Notes: a model not told the origin generated them from the letters alone. DNA of 64,000 bases from Tridacna crocea (GCA_943736015.1 OX031062.1:1718501-1782500), one strand, 5' to 3'. Shown: positions 29,888 through 39,559, counted from the first letter of the stretch. Translations and numbers: made by a program.

Positions 29888-31014
29888 GCCGAGCCCCGTA
29901 GCTCTGTCAGTAGCCTGCAGGACTTGAAAACACGGGGTCCAGGGTTCGATCCATGACTATGACCTCTGGCGTGGCCAATTTCTTTTCGAGGATTTATGAT
30001 AGTGACTGCGACAGGATTCATTCCTCTCCCACCGTTTTGACGATGATCATGTGGGAAAGTAGCCAGTAGCTTGGAAAGAAAATTGTGCAAAGTACCGGTA
30101 AAAGAAACTCCAGGGTTGCACGGATGTTTTGCACGGATAGGTGTTAACTGGCAGCTGCCTTATGAATGAAATAATGTTGAAAACAGTTTAAACACTGGTG
30201 GTGAAACAATACGGTAAAAAGCGTATTGCAATATATTGCAATACGGCTGACCCGTATTGCAATACGTATTGCAATATGCTGTATATGCTGACATTTAGCA
30301 TATCTGACCACTTGTAGTCACTGTTAGGGTAGCATATGCTAAAAAAATTGACTAGTGTTTAACACAGACTAGACTGAAATGACAAAGAAATTAAGAATTT
30401 TCCATAGAAACAGGTAAATGACCCAGTGACATGTCAAGTCATGTTCTTTTTCAAAAATATTAGCATGTCAACCTTGTCAGCACCCAGAGAAACCCTCTGT
30501 GCTGACAAAATGTCACCAGCAGTACTTTGGGAGCTCAACAGAGAAGACAGTGCGATGCACTAACTTACTCTGTTGCTCAACTAACACTAATTAATACTTT
30601 CCCGCTTATCTACCGGAAAAAAAAACACAAAATAATTGTGAGCAGAGTTATAGGAAATGAATAACAAACTCTGTTGGTCCAAAATCAGTAGTATGGTTGA
30701 CTGTTATTTGGAGTTCGTGTCGCGAATTTGAGGCGGTCATAATTTTACCTTAACACCGATGACACCGCCTGTGGAAAAAATAAACAACTTTCGCTTTCAT
30801 AAATCTTTCAGTTAGTTGAAAAACGATCGATTTCTGACAGAATTTTTGGGAAAACCGGAATTCAAATGTAATTACGAGATGTTGACATATTGCAGAAATA
30901 CCGATACGGTAAAATTCGTACCGGTTTCGGTTTTTTCTTTGAGCAGACCGCGGTTAATCGGTATATCGATAAACCGTTTCACCACTATTAAACACCATAC
31001 AATCAATCAATCAA
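29888..31014 (+). mobile_element. SINE B split by an hAT-like element
   Basis: Head with TAGCTCTGTCAGTAGCC and a B box GGGTTCGATCC (29942-29952); body TGCGACAGGATTCATTCCTC; interrupted in the tail at 30188-30195. The tail resumes after 30987 with ACCATACAATCAATCAATCA. Confidence 0.8.
30196..30987. mobile_element. hAT-like non-autonomous element, 792 bp
   Basis: Flanked by an exact 8-bp duplication TTAAACAC (30188-30195 and 30988-30995), the hAT length. Ends TGGTGGTGAAAC and GTTTCACCACTA are inverted. The left part has GCAATA repeats (GTATTGCAATATATTGCAAT). No transposase is visible. Confidence 0.8.
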
Positions 31015-31091
31015 ATGTTTCAGCAGGATCAACTATGTCTGATAATAGGAGCCTGTGTTAGTTCATGGAGGGGGGGGGGCATAAAAAATAA

Positions 31092-31394
31092 ACCTTTTTC
31101 CACAACACAAAATTTTTCCACAACACAAAATTTTGTACCGTATCTATAGCAATTTGAAAGCATTTTCAGAAGACGAGTTGAACTTGGTTCAGATAATTAG
31201 TTTTGTCATTGAAAGGGTAGAAAACAATGTGGGAAAAAATGAAAAAACAGGGCAGAAAACATTGCTGAAAAAGGAGACATAGGGTAGAAAATATTGTTGA
31301 AAAAGGAGAACATGCTGGTTACCAGTATTTTTTCCTTATTCCACTATATTTTCAAAAGCATCTGCTTTCAGAGTTGATGTATGGTAAAGAAATA
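31092..31394 (-). mobile_element. M1 MITE with stem-arm expansion
   Basis: AGGGTAGAAAACAATGTGGG, GGGCAGAAAACATTGCTG and AGGGTAGAAAATATTGTTG follow one another (31215-31305), a roughly triplicated left arm before one apex. Ends worn. Confidence 0.6.
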
Positions 31395-31412
31395 AGGCTT
31401 TTTCAAATATCA

Positions 31413-31640
31413 TTAACCCTTTACTCCATAGATACCCATTTCTATGTATTGCTTGTTGGAGTATTTGGAAAACATTGTGGCAAAAGGTGAAACTGCTCAT
31501 AACGAGCAATTTCACCTTTTGTCACAATGTTTTCTATGCTTTCAAAAGGTAACATATACACATAAGAAATGGCTTCATCCTTGCTGTTATTTAGGGTCAA
31601 TTAGAGATGCCATAAAATGCCTTATGGGGTAAAGGGTTAA
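31413..31640 (+). mobile_element. M2 MITE, intact
   Basis: TTAA both sides; apex GCTCATAACGAGC. Confidence 0.9.
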
Positions 31641-31820
31641 CACATACAAAACAATAGCACAAAAGGAGAATTGCTTGAATTAATCTGTCTCTTTTTTACA
31701 ATATTCTAAAAAAAATGGTCCACCTCAAAACCCAAAAGATCATCCACAGGAAGAAGAAGGTTTTGGTTCCCTTGTGTGGCATAAACAGATTAACAGGCTA
31801 GAAAAGACAGTTTGCTCCTC
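31641..31820. other. no recognised feature
   Basis: Short unique spacer between MITEs. Confidence 0.4.
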
Positions 31821-32051
31821 TTAATCCTTTCTCAAACAATCCCTTGTTTTTACAACCCTGAGATAGAAGACTTTTGAAAACATTGTGGGAAAAGGAGAAA
31901 ATGCTGGTAACCAGCATTTTCTCCTTTTCCCACAGTGTTTTCTACCCTACTGGAAACAAATTTTAATTTTTGACTAATGCGTTTACTTTGTCATCTGCAA
32001 CTGCTTTGACTTTGGACCAGTCTAAAGTTTTGTTGTTTGGGAAAGGGTTAA
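31821..32051 (+). mobile_element. M1 MITE, intact
   Basis: AAACAATCCCTTG left end; GTGTTTTCTACCCTACTGG right half; ends in the GGGAAAGGG form. Confidence 0.9.
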
Positions 32052-32258
32052 CCCTTTCCCAAACAATCCCTTGTTTTTATGACCCTGAGATAGAAGCCTT
32101 TTGAAAACATTGTGGAAAAAGGAGAAACCAACATTTTCTCCTTTTCCCACAACATTTTATACCCTGCTGGAAACAAATTTCAATTTTTGAGTTATGTTTA
32201 TTTGCAAGTGCTTTCAATTTGGACCAGTCTAAAATTTTGCCATTTGGTAAAGGGTTAA
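32048..32258 (+). mobile_element. M1 MITE, apex deleted
   Basis: Same orientation and shared TTAA. The apex is reduced to GAGAAACCAACATTTTC and the GTCATCTGC block is lost. Confidence 0.88.
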
Positions 32259-32372
32259 CTCTTTACCTAACGACAAAATGTCAGATAATAGAGTAGAAAA
32301 CACTGTGAGAAAAAGAGAAAATGCTCCTCTTCTAACAATATTTTTAAAAGGCTTTGTCCTCAGGGTTGTTAT
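32255..32372 (-). mobile_element. M1 MITE, internal deletions
   Basis: Left end intact (CTCTTTACCTAACGAC), stem remnants, right end faded into the next copy. Confidence 0.6.
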
Positions 32373-32569
32373 CCTTTTACAATGTCAACTATAAACAACC
32401 TTGAGCAAGTCTTTAGAAAAATGTTGTTGGAAAAGGGGAGAAAATGCTGGTAAATACATGTAGCATTTTCTTCTTTGCCCTCAAGATTTTTACCCATTAA
32501 TAATTTTGTTGTCTGCCATTGCTTTTGATTTGGACAAGTCTAAAACACCATCGTGTGGTAAAGAGTTAA
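32373..32569 (+). mobile_element. M1 MITE, decayed stem
   Basis: CCTTTTACAATGTCAAC left end; apex interrupted by TACATGTA; right end GTGTGGTAAAGAG with TTAA. Confidence 0.7.
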
Positions 32570-32803
32570 TCCTTAACCACACAAGCCAAAGTTTTAACAA
32601 CCTAAATGTAGAGGCCTTTTGAAAAAAACGGGGGGCAAATGAGAAAATGCTGGTAAACAAGCATGTTCTCCTATTCCCAAAAATTGTTCGACCATACCAA
32701 AGGTGAATTTTTTTAGTTCCGAGTCGCAATTATTTTTTTGGCTGTAACTAGTATGCTTTCAGTTTGGACATGTCTACATTGTCATCTTGTCCTAAAGAGT
32801 TGA
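32566..32803 (+). mobile_element. M1 MITE, worn
   Basis: CCACACAAGCC left end; stem altered (GGTAAACAAGCATG); right flank TTGA. Confidence 0.7.
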
Positions 32804-33011
32804 AATGCGGGAGAACAAGAGAACACGGATAGTTCCGTGACAAACATCAGGCTGATATTTTGAGACAGGCTTTCCTGGAATCTTTATTAACGGGGTCATT
32901 CTCGTTAATTTTTGTTCTTGTCATTCTCCACCTCTCTACAAAAAAAAAGATTCATGGAATAATTTTTTCCTCCTGGTAAAACTCATTTCTTTTTTCTTGG
33001 ACATTAATAGT
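32804..33011. other. no recognised feature
   Basis: Unique sequence; nothing seen. Confidence 0.35.
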
Positions 33012-33090
33012 TGTACGGTCTGGTGGCAGGGGACTTCAAAACTTGAAATTTGAACAAGTTTCCAAGTTCCCTGCCACCTGACACTGTACC
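33012..33090. repeat. inverted repeat, about 79 bp
   Basis: TGTACGGTCTGGTGGCAGGG pairs with CCCTGCCACCTGACACTGTA, and GACTTC..AACTTG partly continues. Directly precedes SINE D. Confidence 0.7.
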
Positions 33091-33108
33091 TATATCACAG
33101 GCTATTGT

Positions 33109-33623
33109 GGGTGGACTGGACTATCAATCCTGAGGCCTGAGGTTCGATACATGGCAAAACCAGGACCTTTCTTAGACACTTTGTGTTTCCCACCCAACTA
33201 GAGGTGAACTGGTTTGGAATCCAGAGGTAGCGTCACGTATATTGGTGCTTTACACCTGGCATGTTAAAGAACCAAGGAGGTCTATTCGTAGAAGAGGTTG
33301 GTTCTTGTACCCGGATTTCCTTGTATCGGATTCCTTCTCTGTTACTGTCCATAGCATATATGCCTAGAGCATTGAGGGACCTTAATTCATTACCAAATGA
33401 CAATGTTGTAGGTTCATCAAAAATGAAAGCATTTACAGACATCAAAATGATAGTGACTGAAAATTTGAAATTTGTTTTGTGGAGGGTAGAAACATTGTGG
33501 GAAAAGGATAAAATGCTGGTTACCAGCATTTTCTTCTTTTCCCACAATGTTTTCTAAAGGCTTCTTTCTCAGGTTCGTTAAAGTAGGGATTGTGTGGTAA
33601 CGGGTTAATCCTATAAAGTCTTA
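33109..33623 (+). mobile_element. SINE D split by an M1 MITE
   Basis: Flanked by a 15-bp direct repeat ATCACAGGCTATTGT (33094-33108 and 33624-33638). Head with a B-box-like GAGGTTCGATAC; body with GGCATGTTAAAGAACC. About 289 bp when the MITE in its tail is subtracted. I call it a SINE from the tRNA-like head and target duplication; the exact family is unknown. Confidence 0.75.
33382..33607 (-). mobile_element. M1 MITE inside SINE D tail
   Basis: TTAA both sides, placed where the SINE reads GGGACCTTAATCC. Confidence 0.9.
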
Positions 33624-33638
33624 ATCACAGGCTATTGT

Positions 33639-33859
33639 TATTATAGGGAAGGGCTGTCTACATGCTGAAATGTTACTAAATATAGATCAAACGTCACACA
33701 CATTGTTTGTTTGAAGATAAACCTTAGGGTATTTTCATAGCCCACCTTAGGGTATTTTCATAATGCTAGTGTTGTCTCGTATACCATCATGCAAAAATGT
33801 AATATTTTATAATATCTCTGTCATGACTGAAGATATTTTCTTTGAACTATAAGTAGTTG
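33639..33859. other. short unique stretch
   Basis: ACCTTAGGGTATTTTCAT occurs twice in a row (about 33721-33763). Confidence 0.5.
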
Positions 33860-34111
33860 TTAATCCATTACCACACAATCTCTACTTTTTCCCAAACAAG
33901 CTCTGGTTTTTACGTGTCTGCAGTACAAGTCTTTAGAAAACACTGTGGGAAAAGGAGAAATTGCTCGTAACGAGCAATTTCTCCTTTTCCCACAGTGCTT
34001 TGTACCCTTTTTAGGAACTTTTTGCCATTTTGTCCAAATCTAAAATTGTCGTCTGCAAACTATTTCGGTTTGTTGGAAGAGTCCAAAATTTGTTGTTTGG
34101 GAAAGGGTTAA
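33860..34111 (+). mobile_element. M1/M3 hybrid MITE
   Basis: Starts with an M1 left end (TTAATCCATTACCACACAAT) that changes after CTACTTTT into an M3 copy (CCCAAACAAGCTCTGG). Apex GCTCGTAACGAGC; M3 right end with TTAA. Confidence 0.8.
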
Positions 34112-34211
34112 TCATCAAAAGAGTACCCAATACAACAGGGGCAGATAACCAATATTTTTTACAGTTATACCCCTTTTTCAACATATAATTTTCAATGAAA
34201 TCAATCTATTT

Positions 34212-34443
34212 TTAACCCTGTGGCACACAATGATGAAAAAATTTTAACATCCCTGAGGAAGAAGCCGTTTGAAAACATCGTGAGAAAAGAAGAAAATGCT
34301 GGTAACCAAAATTTTATCCTTTCCCACAATGTGTTCTAACCTTCCCATTACAAATTTCAGTTTTCAAGTCACATTTACTGGGTCGTCTGCAATTTATTTC
34401 AATTAGGCTAAGTCTAAAATTTTGTCGTTTGGTACAGAGTTAA
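34212..34443 (+). mobile_element. M1 MITE, full length
   Basis: TTAA both sides; CTGTGGCACACAATGATG left end resembles the 2018 copy; right stem arm worn. Confidence 0.82.
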
Positions 34444-34444
34444 A

Positions 34445-34563
34445 GGTGGATATTTAGAATTTTCACATCACACCAAATAAAAAATATATATATATCACTG
34501 AAATTTATATGAAAAAACAATATAAATCATCAGTAATTAAGAATCATAAAATTACAAAAAAAA
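34445..34563 (+). repeat. dispersed repeat R2, copy 2
   Basis: Matches 1635-1758 over its full length with a few differences; starts directly after an M1 copy. Confidence 0.7.
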
Positions 34564-34675
34564 TGTTTTCTGGTGGTATTCCCTTAAAAGGCTACGTAGC
34601 CTCTTAAGCTATTTTTAGATTTCGTGCCAAAAATATAGAAAAAAATTGTGGGAATGTTAAGTGACTGGCACGTGA

Positions 34676-35038
34676 CATCCTCGGATACCCCGGGGTCTCC
34701 CTATTTGCTACGCTACATCGACCCCTGGGACAATTAATTGAATTTCCCTCGCTTTACAGCTGGCCAAATGCTGGCTTTTCATTGGTTCCATCATCATTTT
34801 GTGATGGGCGAGTGGACTGTACGCTATGACGTTTCATATTGATTTTCGGCAGCTGGCTTTACCGCAGGCCTATGCTGGCTTTTCATTGGTTCCATCATCA
34901 TTTTGTGATGGGCGAGTGGACTGTACGCTATGACGTTTCGTATCGATTTTCGGCGGCTGATTCAAAGTTTTATTAGTCAATTGTCCCAGGGGTCGATGTA
35001 GTGTAGCAAATAGGGAGACCCCGGGCTATCCGAGGATG
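34676..35038. mobile_element. Mutator-like MITE, 363 bp
   Basis: Inverted ends of about 62 bp beginning CATCCTCGGATA, with ACATCGACCCCTGGGACAAT in both. Flanked by an exact 9-bp duplication GGCACGTGA (34667-34675 and 35039-35047), the Mutator/MULE length. Inside, a 104-bp unit with TTCATTGGTTCCATCATC is tandemly duplicated (34768 and 34872). Confidence 0.8.
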
Positions 35039-35047
35039 GGCACGTGA

Positions 35048-35574
35048 CTAATGACGCTTAAATTCCATTACATAACAAACATGTAATTATTTTTCATAAT
35101 AATTTATCTCCTTCAGACGCTATGTTTGAAGCGTCGTCTGTGTATTTTATATGTATATGAGCGAGTTGCTCATGTAAAAATAGAACATGTTTCCCATCGA
35201 TGTCGACCTGGGCCATAGTAAATCTCAAATTTCTCTTGTTGTCGGATGGTTTTCGACTACTGAGGTTTTATGAATGACAGTTATAAGGCTTTGGGAGTAT
35301 AAAGATGATATTTTTGTATTTTTGTAAAATTTTCGTCCCAAATTCTGAAGGGCCACCTTTAATAGAGAGTGGAAAACCTGCTGTCAGAAAATGATAGAAG
35401 AAAGATTGCACTTTCCTGTAGGTTGCAGTCAATAAGAAATGACCTTCTGGGGAAAAATTCTCAGAAAATTAGATTCAAAGCTTATTGCTAAGCTTGTTAC
35501 CGTGGCAATATATCAAGTGAAGCAAACAATGCCACAAATTGACTTCAAATCCCTGGTATATAGACCACTGACTG
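35048..35574. other. no recognised feature
   Basis: About 530 bp without repeats or coding signal. Confidence 0.4.
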
Positions 35575-35611
35575 TTAACACTTTGACAAACAATTCCCAG
35601 AGTTTTCACTC
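35575..35611 (+). mobile_element. M1 MITE, left-end fragment
   Basis: TTAACACTTTGACAAACAAT then CCAGAGTTTTCAC. Confidence 0.5.
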
Positions 35612-35709
35612 TTAACTCTTTACCAAACAACAAAATTTTAGACTTTTCCAAATTGAAAGTATTCTTCCATCGGAGATGTTAAATCAGGGGATTTGTTGGT
35701 AAAAGGTTA
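35612..35709 (-). mobile_element. M1 MITE, 98-bp deletion form without palindrome
   Basis: Both ends and TTAA present. GAAAGTATTCTTCCATCGGAG replaces the whole stem region. Confidence 0.8.
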
Positions 35710-35798
35710 AAAGAAGTCAATAAAGAAACATAAGAAAACAGAGAAAAAAGAAAAACAACAAAAAATAACTTGCAGCAAACTAGATAAAGCTGCATGAA
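35706..35798 (+). repeat. A-rich local repeat, copy 1
   Basis: AAACAGAGAAAAAAG..CAAAAAATAACTTGCAGCAA..AAGCTGCATGAA, followed by an M1 MITE. Related to 36200 and 36633. Confidence 0.8.
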
Positions 35799-36028
35799 CC
35801 CTTTACCACACAATCCCAACTTTTAACACCGTGACCCCTGTGAAAGAAGCCTTTTGAAAACATTGTGAGAAAAGGGGAAAATGCTGGTTACCAGCATTTT
35901 CTCCTTTTCCCAATATGTTTTCCTCCATTCCTAAAACAAATTTCAAGTCTTTAGTCACATTTATTTTGTTGTCTGCAGATGCTTTCAATTTGGACTAGTC
36001 TAGATTTTGTTGTGTGGTAAAGAGTTAA
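35795..36028 (+). mobile_element. M1 MITE, full length
   Basis: Left flank TGAA, right TTAA. Contains a small GTGACC duplication; apex GGTTACC is opposite to the orientation norm. Confidence 0.88.
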
Positions 36029-36074
36029 TTATATAAATGAGACAAAATTAGATAAAACCAATCAAGATAAGACT

Positions 36075-36170
36075 AAATGGTTTAGCCAATCAGAAGTTGT
36101 GTTACTTTCAAATTTGGACAAACTTGGAGAATAAGACTGAGAATGTTCTTAAGAATGGCTGGTGTCAATA
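36075..36170. mobile_element. H2 MITE, right half
   Basis: GGTTTAGCCAATCAGAAGTT to TTCTTAAGAATGGCTGGTG; left half missing. Confidence 0.7.
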
Positions 36171-36199
36171 CAGACCCAGGAGAATCTGTGATAAAGGTT

Positions 36200-36335
36200 G
36201 AAGAAAAAAAAATAAACAAAATGTAGAAAACAGGAGCAAAACAAAAGATGGAAAAAAGAAACATTGAAAAAAGACCCAGAAAAAAAAAAACAACAACGAA
36301 AATTTTGCAACAAACTAGATTTAGCTGCATTAATC
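36200..36335 (+). repeat. A-rich local repeat, copy 2
   Basis: Ends GCAACAAACTAGATTTAGCT; continues AATCATAAATGAGACAAATT as after copy 3. Confidence 0.75.
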
Positions 36336-36407
36336 ATAAATGAGACAAATTTAGACAGGACTAAACCAGAAGTATGCTTCCACCACTGGGTATTCTGTGG
36401 TAAAAGG

Positions 36408-36636
36408 TTAACTCTTTACCAAACCACAAAATTTTGGACTAGACCAAATTGAAAGCATTTGCAGGCGACAAAATAAATGTGACTGAAAAATGGAAATTTG
36501 TTTTGGGAAGGGTAGAAAACATTGTGGGAAAAGGAGAAAATGCTGGTTACCAGCATTTTCTCCTTTTCCCACAATGTTTTCTAAAAGTTTCTCTCTCAGG
36601 GTCGTTGAAAGTTGGGATCGTTTGGTAAAGAGTTGA
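36408..36636 (-). mobile_element. M1 MITE, intact
   Basis: Left TTAA, right TTGA. A right-end M1 scrap (ATTCTGTGGTAAAAGG) precedes it directly. Confidence 0.9.
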
Positions 36637-36740
36637 AAGAAGAAAAGAAAGAAATATAACAAGGAAACAGAGAAAAACAACAACAAAAAAATAGAGAAAA
36701 AAAAATAACTTGCAACAAACAAGATTTAGCTGCATTAATT
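36633..36740 (+). repeat. A-rich local repeat, copy 3
   Basis: GGAAACAGAGAAAAACAACA..AATAACTTGCAACAAACAAG, ending GCATTAA and followed by ATGAGACAAATTTAGACAGG as in copy 2. Confidence 0.8.
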
Positions 36741-36770
36741 ATAGATGAGACAAATTTAGACAGGACTAGA

Positions 36771-36807
36771 TTAATCATTGTCAACATCACCCAACATTAT
36801 CTCTTAA
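36771..36807 (+). repeat. TTAA-bounded 37-bp segment, copy 1
   Basis: TTAATCATTGTCAACATCAC..TTAA; repeated at 37255-37291, with two MITEs between. Confidence 0.9.
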
Positions 36808-37032
36808 CCCATTACCACACTATCCCTACTTTTGACGCCCCTGAAAAAGAAGCCTTTAGAAAACATCGTGGGAAAAGGAGAAAATGCTGGTAACCAGCAT
36901 TTTCTCCTTTTCCCACAATGTTTTCTACCCTTCACAAAACAAATTCCAAATTTTCAGTCACTTTTAATTTGTCGTCTGCAAATGCTTTCAATTTGGACAA
37001 ACCTAAAATTTTGTCGTCCGGTAATGAGTTAA
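36804..37032 (+). mobile_element. M1 MITE, intact
   Basis: Perfect stem, TTAA both sides; ends CCCATTACC / GGTAATGAG. Confidence 0.92.
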
Positions 37033-37258
37033 CTCTTTACCACACAATGCCAACTTTCAAGGTCTTTAAAGAAGAATCCTTTTCAAAAAACATTGTGGGA
37101 AGAGGAGAAATTGTTTGGAACCACCATTTTCTCCTTTTCCCACAATGTTTTCTATCCTTTCCAAACCAGATTTCCATTTCTCGTTCACCTTTATTTTGTT
37201 GTCTGCAAATGCTTTCATTTTGGACAGTCTAAAATTTTCTTGTGTTGTAAAGGGTTAA
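37029..37258 (+). mobile_element. M1 MITE, altered apex
   Basis: Shares TTAA with its neighbour; apex GTTTGGAACCACC instead of the usual one. Confidence 0.88.
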
Positions 37259-37291
37259 TCATTGTCAACATCACTCAACATTATCCCTGAA
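37255..37291 (+). repeat. TTAA-bounded 37-bp segment, copy 2
   Basis: Same length as copy 1; the right TTAA has become TGAA. Confidence 0.9.
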
Positions 37292-37516
37292 CTCTTTACC
37301 ACACAGTGCCAACTTTTAAGGACTCTAAAGTAAAGGCTTTTAAAAAACATTGTGGGAAGAGGAGAAAGTGCTGGGAAACCACCATTTTCTCCTTTTCCCA
37401 CAATGTTTTCTACCCAATAAAATGAAAATCGCATGATTGAGCCATATTGAAATTGTTTCCTGAAATGCTTTCAGTTTGGACAGGTCTAAAAATTTGTCAT
37501 GTCGAAAAGGGGTTAA
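37288..37516 (+). mobile_element. M1 MITE, related to the previous copy
   Basis: Shares CACACAGTGCCAAC and the GGAAACCACCATT apex type with 37029, suggesting local duplication. Right half diverged. Confidence 0.85.
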
Positions 37517-37535
37517 TTTTCAGTGCTTGTACAAA

Positions 37536-37707
37536 GTTAAGCCTTTACAAATATTTCTGTACTTTAGCTGGTAACCGGCATTTACACCTTTTCCCACAAT
37601 GTTTTAGACTCCTTTAAATATTAATTTCAGGATATGAGCCAGACCTTATAACTATTTTGTGTGCTAATTTGGACAAGTTTAAAAATTTGCAGTTTGGTAG
37701 ATTTAGC
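37536..37707 (+). mobile_element. M1 MITE, decayed
   Basis: GCTGGTAACCGGCATTTACAC and TTTGGACAAGTTTAAAAATT remain. Confidence 0.55.
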
Positions 37708-37909
37708 TAGACCCATTACAAACAAGCATTTGCTCCTTTTTCTTCTTCATAAACAAGTCACGATATGGAATTGATTGATGTGCGATGTTTAATGCCATTT
37801 CAAACTTATTTCATTTACATAGCTGCAGCCACTTCACCTATCCATGCTTTCGTTACTACTCCACACAGTATTTTTTGCAAGCCATTGCTTTCCCACATAA
37901 CCATATGAA

Positions 37910-38134
37910 TTAACCCATTATCACACAATCCCTACTTTTTTTGACGCCCCTGATAAAGAAGCCTTTAGAAAACATTGTGGAAAAGGAGAAAATGCTGGTA
38001 CCCAGCATTTTCTCCTTTTCCAACAATGTTTTCTACCCTTCACTAAACATATTCTAATTTTTCTTTTATTTTGTCGTCTGCAAATGCTTTCAATTTGGAC
38101 AAACCTAAATTTTTGTTGTCTGGTAATGAGTTAA
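37910..38134 (+). mobile_element. M1 MITE, intact
   Basis: TTAA both sides; inserted in SINE B. Apex GGTACCC, one base changed. Confidence 0.9.
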
Positions 38135-38350
38135 CCCTGTACCCCATGAGGCATTTCTATGGTATCTCTAATTGACCCTAAATAACAGCAAGGATGAAGC
38201 AGTTTCTTATGTGTATGTGACACCTTTTGATAGCATAGAAAACATTGTGGCAAAAGGTGAAATTGCTCGTGACGAGCAATTTCACCTTTTGCCACAATGT
38301 TTCCCAAAGGCTCCTACAAGCAATGTTGTATCTATGGAGTAAAGGGTTAA
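38131..38350 (-). mobile_element. M2 MITE, intact
   Basis: Abuts the M1 copy sharing TTAA. Apex GCTCGTGACGAGC is the centre base expected for the other orientation. Confidence 0.9.
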
Positions 38351-38646
38351 TGAATCGTATTGCAGTGACTACCATCAATCCTCGGACAGACATTTGCCAA
38401 GTTGGGGTTCCAACTACTGACATCCTGTTCCCAAGTCCTGTATGGTACAAACTAAAGGCTTGGTCACACCCACCAACGAATATGTGACGGAGGGAAAATG
38501 GACAAAAATAATTATGCAGAATTTGGTTATCTGATGACAAAATTCATCTCTGCCGCTCAAGGCTCACGAATCGGTGTGGAGCAAAGAAGCCAAACAATGA
38601 CCGCACAAATATCGCACATGTAACGGAAAAAATGCACATTTATGAG

Positions 38647-38700
38647 AGTGTAGATCCAAGATCAGATTGCACAGAATGTGCAGTCTGATTTTGATCCGCA
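38647..38700. mobile_element. H1 hairpin element
   Basis: GTGTAGATCCAAGATCAGAT pairs with GTCTGATTTTGATCCGCA; followed by TGTCAGTGAGTCAAGG. Confidence 0.72.
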
Positions 38701-38875
38701 ATGTCAGTGAGTCAAGGATAGCAGCCTAAGGTTTCTCCATAAAGTAGTTCCAATCGTCTTGCTTCCAGCTTCCAGTTTACCGCAATATTGATTGGATTGA
38801 TGGTGTTAGTGCAGTCTCCCTATAATCTACTGCAGCATCCAATAACTTTCACCTACATACATATTAATTAACTCA

Positions 38876-39106
38876 TTAACCCATTACCACACAATGACTA
38901 CTTTTGATGACTTTTGGAAAGAAGCCTTTTGAAAACATTATGGGGAAAAGGAGAAAATGCTGGTTACCAGCATTTTCTCCTTTTCCCCATAATGTTTTCT
39001 ACCCTGTCACTAAACGATTGCACCATTTGGGCCACATTGAAATTGTCATCTGCAAATGTTTTCAATTTGGACAGGGCTGAAATTTTGTTGTCTGGTAAAG
39101 GGTTAA
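38876..39106 (+). mobile_element. M1 MITE, intact
   Basis: Stem carries a substitution and an extra base mirrored on both arms (ATTATGGGG / CCCCATAAT). Apex GGTTACC is opposite to the norm; right half TTTGGGCCACATTGAA. Confidence 0.9.
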
Positions 39107-39202
39107 CTCACAAAACAAAGTTACAGAGGAAGATTTTGTTAAAAGAAATTGAAAAATGTGCATCATAAACCCTTTGACTGTGGAAACAAATGTATAGAAC
39201 AA

Positions 39203-39236
39203 GGTGAGACTGCACAAAACATGCAGTCTGATCTTT
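39203..39236. mobile_element. H1 hairpin cut by a MITE
   Basis: AGACTGCACAAAACATGCAGT..TCTGATCTTT; the following M1 starts at its edge. Confidence 0.55.
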
Positions 39237-39465
39237 AACGCTTTACCAAATGAGGAAATTTCAGACTGGTCCAAATTGAAAGCAGTTGCAGACGACAAAT
39301 CAAATGTTAATCAAAAAGTGAAATTTTATTCGGAAAAGGTAGAAAACATTGTGGGAAAAGGAGAAAATGCTGGTTACCAGCATTTTCTTCTTTTCCCACA
39401 ATGGTTTTTTAAAGGCATTCTTTCTCTAGGTCATTAAAAGTAGGGATTGTGTGTTAAAGAGTTAA
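39235..39465 (-). mobile_element. M1 MITE, intact
   Basis: TTAA both sides; GTTAATCAAAAAGTG internal variant. Confidence 0.9.
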
Positions 39466-39559
39466 TCTGCATAATTTTAGCAGAAAGACCCTGTTTCTTG
39501 TTAGAAGTGGCTTTGAAATTGGAACATTAAAATGCCGGCAATGTGGTAGAAATGTTCAT

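Larger units (their letters stand above)
37769..38462 (-). mobile_element. SINE B, minus strand, split by two MITEs
   Basis: Tail ATTGATTGATG, then GTTTAATGCCATTTC to 37909; resumes at 38351 (TGAATCGTATTGCAGTGACT) and runs to the head (CCAAGTCCTGTATGG). Confidence 0.75.

Noticed and set aside
36082..36337. Hydrophobic Phe-rich frames on the minus strand resembling membrane segments
   Set aside because: They come from translating A-rich local repeats in reverse (poly-T giving Phe), and the pattern repeats in the copy at 36.6 kb.
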